Positions 1 to 4,564 of a stretch of DNA of 7,241 nt are shown piece after piece; within the stretch, counting starts at the first letter, position 1, and every line of letters starts with the position of its first letter. A program made the translations under genes and the position numbers. The notes beneath the pieces are model-generated. The model worked only from the letters and a program-made list of their open reading frames with translations, was not told the origin of the DNA and did not search any database. Origin of the DNA: an uncultured Oscillibacter sp. (GTDB lineage: Bacteria > Bacillota > Clostridia > Oscillospirales > Oscillospiraceae); contig CAMHDB010000093.1 of assembly GCA_946183715.1 (NCBI GenBank), positions 1 to 7,241 of the forward strand. The letters run 5' to 3'.

Positions 1-828
1 AATCAGTTCCAAGACCGTCTCAATGCCCGAACGCATATTCCCGTTGAGGAACACTTTCAGCGCCGCGCCCAGCCCCCCGGCGGCCCCGGCCCCCTCTACG
101 GCGTCGCAGTCAATGCCGAAGTCGCGCCGGATAACGTCGCGGTAGTTGCACATTCCGGCTTCCAGTTCCTTTTGAATCTCGGGCGTCGCGCCCTTCTGCG
201 CCCCAAAGGTGTAAGTTGCGCCGTGTTCGCCGCAGAGCGGGTTCGTGACATCGCACATGACCGTAATGACAGCGTCTTTGAGCCGCGCGTCCAGTCCGCT
301 GGTGTCGATACGAGCCACGCGCGACAAGTCCCGCCCGTAGCCGTCCAGCTCCGCGCCGCCGGCGTCTAGGAAGCGCACGCCCAACGCTTTCGCGCAGCCC
401 ATGCCGCCGTCGTTGGTCGCCGAGCCGCCGATAGCGATGGAAATGTCGCGGTAGCCGCGTTTGAGGGCGTCGAGAATCAGTTCCCCGGTGCCGTAGGTGG
501 TCGTATTCAGCGGATTGCGTTCGGCCTCCGGCACAAGTGGAAGCCCCGACGCCGCGGCCATTTCGATGACGGCCCGCCCGCCGGGGAGTACGCCGTAGCC
601 CGCCTCCACGGTACTGCCTTCCAGCGGGCCGCGTACTTGTACGGAGACCTTTTCGCCGCGTTCGGCGGAAATCACGGCGTCTACGGTGCCCTCCCCGCCG
701 TCGGCGACGGGCACCCCCGACGTTTCACAGGCCCCGAATACCTCCCGCGCGGCCTTGGTCAGCAACGCGACGGTCTGCTCACTGCTCAGACTGCCCTTGA
801 ACGAATCGGACGCAAATAATAATTTCAT
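1..828 (-). CDS. Glycerate kinase (GlxK/GarK family), 3' end missing
   Basis: The frame reads 276 codons from ATG (828-826) to the window edge without a stop. The family is usually about 370-380 residues, so roughly 100 C-terminal residues lie outside. It phosphorylates D-glycerate with ATP in the cytoplasm, feeding glycerate or serine-derived carbon into glycolysis. Family signatures visible: DSFKGSLS at residues 8-15, PVADGGEGT at 40-48, GGSATNDGG at 134-142, CDVTNPLCGEHGAT starting near 211, and the glycine-rich GAGAAGGLGAA at 246-256. The start is fixed by an AGGAGG ribosome binding site six bases upstream on the minus strand and by the family-typical N-terminus MKLLFASDSFKG. It is transcribed divergently from fhs. 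Whether it makes 2- or 3-phosphoglycerate, and so whether glxK or garK is the right symbol, cannot be told from sequence alone. Confidence 0.95.
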   Translation of the reverse strand, partial: MKLLFASDSFKGSLSSEQTVALLTKAAREVFGACETSGVPVADGGEGTVDAVISAERGEKVSVQVRGPLEGSTVEAGYGVLPGGRAVIEMAAASGLPLVPEAERNPLNTTTYGTGELILDALKRGYRDISIAIGGSATNDGGMGCAKALGVRFLDAGGAELDGYGRDLSRVARIDTSGLDARLKDAVITVMCDVTNPLCGEHGATYTFGAQKGATPEIQKELEAGMCNYRDVIRRDFGIDCDAVEGAGAAGGLGAALKVFLNGNMRSGIETVLELI

Positions 829-865
829 GGTACCTCCTCTACGCCGCGCCGCTTCCAATGCCCAC

Positions 866-894
866 AGTATAGCAAATCCGGGCAAGTTTCGCAA
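866..894 (-). promoter_or_regulatory. Sigma-A type promoter for glycerate kinase
   Basis: On the minus strand there is a -35 box TTGCGA (894-889), a 17-bp spacer, and a -10 box TATACT (871-866) preceded by TGC, which makes an extended -10. Transcription would start near 859, giving a leader of about 30 nt with AGGAGG just before the ATG. The boxes are read directly from sequence; activity is inferred. Confidence 0.75.
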
Positions 895-906
895 GAAAAA
901 AATCTC

Positions 907-935
907 TTTCCAAACGTGGCGGCATATGGTACAAT
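907..935 (+). promoter_or_regulatory. Sigma-A type promoter for fhs
   Basis: A -35 box TTTCCA (907-912), a 17-bp spacer, and a -10 box TACAAT (930-935) with an upstream TGG giving an extended -10. The likely start point is near 942, leaving a leader of about 42 nt. That leader is too short for a tetrahydrofolate riboswitch and none is visible. The -35 boxes of this promoter and the divergent glycerate kinase promoter are only 12 bp apart. Confidence 0.7.
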
Positions 936-983
936 GTCGAGACCATCCGGAAAGGGGAAAACAGACCAGAAAAGGGGGATACT

Positions 984-2651
984 ATGCGTTCAGACATTGA
1001 GATTGCGCAGTCCGTGACGATGCGGCCCGTGCGGGAAATCGCGGAAGTCGCCGGGGTAGGGGAAAAGTACGTGGAGCAGTACGGCAACTACAAGGCGAAA
1101 GTCGACTACGGCCTCCTCCGGGAGAACAACCGCCCCGACGGGAAACTGATTCTCGTCACGGCAATCAACCCCACGCCCGCAGGCGAGGGCAAGACTACGA
1201 CCACCGTCGGCCTTGCCGACGCCCTGCGGCGTCTGGGCAAAAACGCGGTTGTGGCGTTGCGGGAGCCGTCGCTTGGGCCTGTATTCGGCGTCAAGGGCGG
1301 GGCCGCCGGGGGCGGCTACGCGCAGGTCGTGCCCATGGAGGATATCAACCTGCACTTTACGGGCGATTTTCACGCAATCGGCGCGGCGAACAACCTGCTT
1401 GCCGCCATGCTCGATAACCACATTCAACAGGGAAACGCCCTCGGCATTGATGTCAAGCGGATTACGTGGAAGCGCTGCGTCGACATGAACGACAGACAGC
1501 TCCGGAACATCGTCGACGGCCTCGGCGGGCGTATGCAGGGCGTGCCGCGCGAGGACGGTTTCGACATTACCGTAGCGAGCGAAGTCATGGCGGTGCTGTG
1601 CCTCTCGGACAGCATTCCCGACCTGAAAGCGCGTCTCGGGCGCATGGTCGTGGCCTACACGTTCGACGGGAAGCCCGTCACGGCGTCCGACCTGAAGGCC
1701 GACGGCGCTATGACCGCCTTGCTAAAGGACGCGCTGAAGCCGAACCTTGTACAGACACTGGAAGGCACGCCCGCCTTTATACACGGCGGCCCGTTCGCGA
1801 ACATCGCCCACGGGTGCAACTCCGTCATGGCGACGCGCATGGCAATGCGCCTCGGCGATTACGCCGTCACGGAGGCCGGATTCGGGGCCGATTTGGGCGC
1901 GGAGAAGTTTTTCGACATCAAGTGCCGCTACGCCGGACTGAAACCCGACGCCGTCGTACTCGTCGCGACAGTCCGCGCGCTCAAACACCACGGCGGCGCG
2001 GCAAAACAGGAACTCAGTCAGGAGAATCTCGCCGCGCTGGAGGCCGGACTGCCCAATCTGCTCCGCCACGCGCAGAATATCCGGGACGTATTCGGCCTGC
2101 CGTGCGTGGTGGCGGTCAACGCCTTCCCGACCGACACCCCCGCCGAACTCGATACCGTCCGGAAATGGTGCCAGTCCGTCGGAATCCGTGTAGCATTAAG
2201 TGAAGTCTGGGCGAAGGGCGGCGCGGGAGGTATCGAACTCGCGGAAGAAGTCCTGCGGCTGTGTGAGGCGGAGAATCATTTCCGGTTCGCCTACGAGGCC
2301 GACGAACCGATTCAGGACAAGCTCAACCACATTGTACAGCGCGTGTACCACGGCACGGAGGCGGTTCTGACGCCCGCCGCGCGGCGTCAGGCGCAGGAGC
2401 TCGACGCGCTGGGCTACGGGAATCTCCCGGTGTGCATGGCCAAGACGCAGTATTCCCTCTCCGACGACCCGTCGCTGTTGGGCGCGCCGGACGGGTTCGC
2501 GGTCACGGTTCGCAACCTGAAAGTCAGCGCGGGCGCGGGATTCCTCGTGGCCCTGACGGGCGAAATTCTGACCATGCCCGGACTGCCGAAGTCGCCCGCC
2601 GCCGAGAGAATCGACGTGGACGAAACGGGGCGTATCAGCGGCCTGTTTTGA
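984..2651 (+). CDS. fhs: Formate--tetrahydrofolate ligase
   Basis: A complete 555-residue protein of the normal length for bacterial monofunctional formyl-THF synthetase. It joins formate to tetrahydrofolate with ATP hydrolysis, making 10-formyl-THF for purine synthesis, initiator Met formylation and, in acetogens, the methyl branch of the Wood-Ljungdahl pathway. Visible: the P-loop TPAGEGKT at 64-71 (Lys70), the first family signature GVKGGAAGGGY at 102-112, the second signature VVLVATVRALKHHGG at 324-338, and the conserved C-terminal MPGLPKSPAAERID at 531-544. The ATG is chosen because AAAGGGGG lies at 971-978, five bases upstream. It has its own promoter, divergent from glycerate kinase. 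No clear intrinsic terminator follows, so read-through into the lipoprotein gene at 2806 is possible. fhs alone does not show that the organism is an acetogen. Confidence 0.98.
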   Translation: MRSDIEIAQSVTMRPVREIAEVAGVGEKYVEQYGNYKAKVDYGLLRENNRPDGKLILVTAINPTPAGEGKTTTTVGLADALRRLGKNAVVALREPSLGPVFGVKGGAAGGGYAQVVPMEDINLHFTGDFHAIGAANNLLAAMLDNHIQQGNALGIDVKRITWKRCVDMNDRQLRNIVDGLGGRMQGVPREDGFDITVASEVMAVLCLSDSIPDLKARLGRMVVAYTFDGKPVTASDLKADGAMTALLKDALKPNLVQTLEGTPAFIHGGPFANIAHGCNSVMATRMAMRLGDYAVTEAGFGADLGAEKFFDIKCRYAGLKPDAVVLVATVRALKHHGGAAKQELSQENLAALEAGLPNLLRHAQNIRDVFGLPCVVAVNAFPTDTPAELDTVRKWCQSVGIRVALSEVWAKGGAGGIELAEEVLRLCEAENHFRFAYEADEPIQDKLNHIVQRVYHGTEAVLTPAARRQAQELDALGYGNLPVCMAKTQYSLSDDPSLLGAPDGFAVTVRNLKVSAGAGFLVALTGEILTMPGLPKSPAAERIDVDETGRISGLF

Positions 2652-2760
2652 TTCTCCGTGTACGGCCCCCTCTGTCATTACGTGGCGTTTGGGGCGACAC
2701 AAGCCGGAAAGCCTCCCCGTGTCCACGGTGAAGTAGCCCGCAAGGCATACCCCGGCCCGT
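2652..2760. other. GC-rich intergenic spacer, possible decayed interspersed repeat
   Basis: No credible gene, promoter or T-tracted terminator is visible between fhs and the lipoprotein gene. The stretch starting GCCCCCTCTGTCATTACG resembles, from memory, the GTCATTGCGAGG-type interspersed repeats found between genes in many bacteria, but the usual inverted closing arm is missing. Only short complementary pieces are present, GCCCC at 2665-2669 and GGGGC at 2691-2695. It is therefore best treated as a possible relic. Confidence 0.3.
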
Positions 2761-2795
2761 CCCCGCATAAAGATGAAGCGTCATCTTTCGCGGGG
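2761..2795 (+). promoter_or_regulatory. Hairpin overlapping the RBS of the PrsA-like lipoprotein gene
   Basis: Outer arms CCCCGC (2761-2766) and GCGGGG (2790-2795) pair perfectly. Inner arms AAAGATGA (2769-2776) and TCATCTTT (2781-2788) also pair perfectly and close on the loop AGCG; only a 2x1 internal loop separates the two helices. The last four paired bases (GGGG 2792-2795) overlap the Shine-Dalgarno run GGGGAGGG (2792-2799) of the gene starting at 2806. No T-tract follows on either strand, so it does not look like an intrinsic terminator. A role in limiting translation is inferred. Confidence 0.6.
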
Positions 2796-2805
2796 AGGGC
2801 CGACC

Positions 2806-3786
2806 ATGAGAACGCAACTTTCCTGTACACTATGCCTGATATGTTTCCTGTCGCTGTGCGGCTGTGCCCCGGAGAACGCCGCGATTCCGTCGCCGTCGCC
2901 GTCGTCGCTTCCCGGGCGCGCCGCCGGAATCGTGGAAAATGAAACGTTGCTGACCGTCGACGGGCGCGACATCCCCGCGTGGGAGTACCTCTACTGGCTC
3001 TCGCTGGCCTGCGACCGCGCGCGGGGACAGTCGGATACCCCCGACTGGCGGAGTGTCAAGGAACAAGCCCTGATGAATACGGCGCTTTACGCCTCCGTGG
3101 AGGCGCTCGCGGAGCGCTACGGCGTGGAGTACACGGACGCCGACGCGGCGGCGGTGTCCGAACGCTGGGCGCGGCGCTGTGAGGCCTACGGCGGGGAGGC
3201 GGAGTACCTGCGCGAAATCGCCCGCTACGGCCTCGACCGCGACCGCGCGGAGACACTGTTCCGTGTCGCGCTGCTCTACGGCAAACTCCGCGACTTGTGC
3301 GGGGAGGGCGGCGCGCTGTCCCCGGACGCCGCCGCGCTGGACGTACTCGCCAAGGAGAGCGGCGCGATACGCGTCGACCGCATTCTGTCCTCCGACTGGG
3401 ACGCCGCCGCCGCGAAGCACCGCGCGGAGATGTTCTTTAAGCAGTTGAACGGCGCGCCAAATCAAGCGGCGCTGTTCTCGGAGCTGACATGGGAAGGCAG
3501 TGACCACGCCGGGCCGCGTACCCTGAAAGAAGGGACGTTCGACGAACGCCTGACGCAAGTCGCGCGGGCACTGCAAATCGGGCAGATATCGGGCATCGTC
3601 GAGTCTGCGGACGGCTTTTCGATTCTCCGCCGCCTCTCGCCCGAACGCGACACCCTGCTGGAAACGTGGTTACGGCGTACCGTAGAAGAGACGGCGCGCG
3701 CGGCGGATGTGGAAGTCACGGAACGCTATCAGGCTCTCGACGCGGCGCGCTTCTCCTCCGCCCTACAGGAACTCCGGCGGGCGTAA
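2806..3786 (+). CDS. PrsA/SurA-like lipoprotein with degenerate parvulin domain
   Basis: A 326-residue predicted lipoprotein. The signal peptide is MRTQLSCTLCLICFLSLCGC with the lipobox L17-C18-G19 before Cys20, followed by a Pro/Ser linker and a helical SurA-N-like region (about 45-165). A parvulin-like segment lies at about 187-275 and a helical C-terminus follows. Such proteins assist folding of secreted proteins outside the membrane. In the parvulin segment the usual HIL is R192-I-L and the usual GYHII is G270-F-S-I-L, so both conserved histidines appear lost and catalysis is doubtful. The start at 2806 is preferred over an in-frame ATG at 2773 because GGAGGG (2794-2799) sits six bases before it, and the earlier ATG has no binding site and lies inside a hairpin stem. 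It may be cotranscribed with fhs. Family assignment rests on by-eye comparison and is moderate. Confidence 0.75.
   Translation: MRTQLSCTLCLICFLSLCGCAPENAAIPSPSPSSLPGRAAGIVENETLLTVDGRDIPAWEYLYWLSLACDRARGQSDTPDWRSVKEQALMNTALYASVEALAERYGVEYTDADAAAVSERWARRCEAYGGEAEYLREIARYGLDRDRAETLFRVALLYGKLRDLCGEGGALSPDAAALDVLAKESGAIRVDRILSSDWDAAAAKHRAEMFFKQLNGAPNQAALFSELTWEGSDHAGPRTLKEGTFDERLTQVARALQIGQISGIVESADGFSILRRLSPERDTLLETWLRRTVEETARAADVEVTERYQALDAARFSSALQELRRA
2887..2907 (+). repeat. CCGTCG hexanucleotide microrepeat in lipoprotein linker
   Basis: Three perfect tandem copies of CCGTCG plus a further TCG encode a Pro-Ser-Pro-Ser-Pro-Ser-Ser linker just after the lipidated N-terminus. Copy-number changes would alter only linker length and keep the frame. 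Confidence 0.6.
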
Positions 3787-3800
3787 CAGAGACTTTATAC

Positions 3801-3829
3801 AAACTTTCCCGGAAAGTTTTACTCTTTTT
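3801..3829 (+). terminator. Probable terminator after the PrsA-like gene
   Basis: A perfect dyad, AAACTTTCC (3801-3809), a single central C, and GGAAAGTTT (3811-3819), can fold as an eight-pair stem with a CCG loop. T-rich sequence follows, ending in TTTTT at 3825-3829. It lies 15 bp after the stop codon. The stem is A/T rich, so it may be weak. A second small stem, CTTTTT/AAAAAG (3824-3839), overlaps the T run. The symmetry could also suit a DNA-binding protein. Confidence 0.5.
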
Positions 3830-3874
3830 CGTCAAAAAGCCCGTGAAATTCCGCTATACTTTCCGCCGAAACTT

Positions 3875-3883
3875 TGATATAAT
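3875..3883 (+). promoter_or_regulatory. Extended -10 promoter for folA
   Basis: TGATATAAT is a perfect extended -10 (TG, one base, TATAAT at 3878-3883). No good -35 box is seen at 16-18 bp; the 17-bp position reads TATACT. The start point would be near 3890, leaving about 45 nt of leader before the folA ATG. Confidence 0.7.
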
Positions 3884-3934
3884 CACGGCGCAATCCGAAC
3901 GAGCAATGAGAACGGCAGTTGAAAGGGGTATTAT

Positions 3935-4447
3935 ATGAACGCCATTGTCGTGGTAGACCAGATGTGGGCGATTGGCCGGGAGGGTAAGCTCCTGTTCAAT
4001 CTCCCCGCCGACATGGAACGCTTTAAGAGCCTGACAATAGGCGGCACGATTATTATGGGCCGCCGTTCCCTCAATTCCTTCGTCGAGGGGAAGCCGCTTC
4101 CCGGTCGCCGGAACATCGTCGTCACGCGGAACGCCGACCTCGTCCCGCCCGACGTGGAGGTCGTCCCCGACACCGAGGCCGCCGTCGACGCCGTGGCCCA
4201 CGACGACCCCGACAAGGTATGGGTCATCGGCGGGGGGAGCGTGTACGCCGCGCTGTTGTCGCGTTGCCGCCGGGTCTACCTGACGCGTGTGGAGACCGTC
4301 GCCGAGGGCGAGCCCGACACCTATTTCCCCGACCTCGACCACCTCCCCGGATGGGAAGTCGAATCGACCGGCGAGCCCATGACCGAGAACGGCCTGACTT
4401 TCCGCTTTGTCCAGTACATCAACCGCAACCTCGACGAAAACGCCTGA
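3935..4447 (+). CDS. folA: Dihydrofolate reductase
   Basis: A complete 170-residue DHFR, normal length. It reduces dihydrofolate to tetrahydrofolate with NADPH in the cytoplasm, keeping the folate pool usable by Fhs and other one-carbon enzymes. Visible: N-terminal WAIGREGKLL, the active-site NLPADMERF with catalytic Asp26 and Phe30, the NADPH-binding MGRRS at 41-45 and PLPGRRN at 54-60, VIGGGSVY at 97-104, and YLTRVE at 115-120. The residue before NLPAD, commonly Trp in bacterial enzymes (Trp22 in E. coli), is Phe21 here. The start is supported by GAAAGGGG at 3921-3928, six bases upstream. The gene has its own extended -10 promoter and its own terminator, and no thymidylate synthase gene is adjacent, so it appears monocistronic. 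Confidence 0.97.
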   Translation: MNAIVVVDQMWAIGREGKLLFNLPADMERFKSLTIGGTIIMGRRSLNSFVEGKPLPGRRNIVVTRNADLVPPDVEVVPDTEAAVDAVAHDDPDKVWVIGGGSVYAALLSRCRRVYLTRVETVAEGEPDTYFPDLDHLPGWEVESTGEPMTENGLTFRFVQYINRNLDENA

Positions 4448-4458
4448 CGAAAACGCCC
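4433..4458 (+). repeat. 13-bp tandem duplication across the folA stop codon
   Basis: GACGAAAACGCC occurs at 4433-4444 and again at 4446-4457, a period of 13 bp. The first copy encodes the last folA residues (Asp-Glu-Asn-Ala). The base between the copies completes the TGA stop, and the second copy runs into the left arm of the terminator. Confidence 0.85.
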
Positions 4459-4478
4459 TCCCACACGGGAGGGTTTTT
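4456..4478 (+). terminator. Intrinsic terminator of folA
   Basis: A perfect seven-pair GC-rich stem, CCCTCCC (4456-4462) and GGGAGGG (4467-4473), with the loop ACAC, followed directly by TTTTT (4474-4478). It sits nine bases after the stop codon. Confidence 0.92.
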
Positions 4479-4500
4479 CATGCCGATTTTCAAAGAAAAG

Positions 4501-4529
4501 TTTACAAACGGCGTCGGTTGTAGTAGAAT
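4501..4529 (+). promoter_or_regulatory. Sigma-A type promoter for the C11 peptidase gene
   Basis: TTTACA (4501-4506), a 17-bp spacer and TAGAAT (4524-4529), each one mismatch from consensus. The start point would be near 4536, giving a leader of about 29 nt that carries AAGGAGGG at 4551-4558. Confidence 0.8.
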
Positions 4530-4564
4530 AAGGGAGCGCAAATACGACACAAGGAGGGATTCCC

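Noticed and set aside
926..946. Inverted repeat ATGGT...ACCAT around the fhs -10 box as an operator
   Set aside because: Arms are only five bases with an 11-bp gap, well within chance.
936..983. Tetrahydrofolate riboswitch or other RNA switch before fhs
   Set aside because: The leader after the predicted start is only about 42 nt, with no paired arms large enough.
1466..2203. Long open frame (245 codons) overlapping fhs in another frame
   Set aside because: Its product is Arg-rich and low in complexity, typical of shifted GC-rich coding sequence, and fhs fully explains this region.
2773..2805. Upstream in-frame ATG at 2773 as start of the PrsA-like protein
   Set aside because: No ribosome binding site precedes it and it sits in a hairpin stem; the ATG at 2806 has GGAGGG at ideal spacing and gives a compact lipoprotein signal.
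2830..3576. Minus-strand open frame of 248 codons opposite the PrsA-like gene
   Set aside because: The antisense of a GC-rich gene with few stops; no ribosome binding site and no recognisable domain, while the plus-strand frame has a signal peptide and good start.
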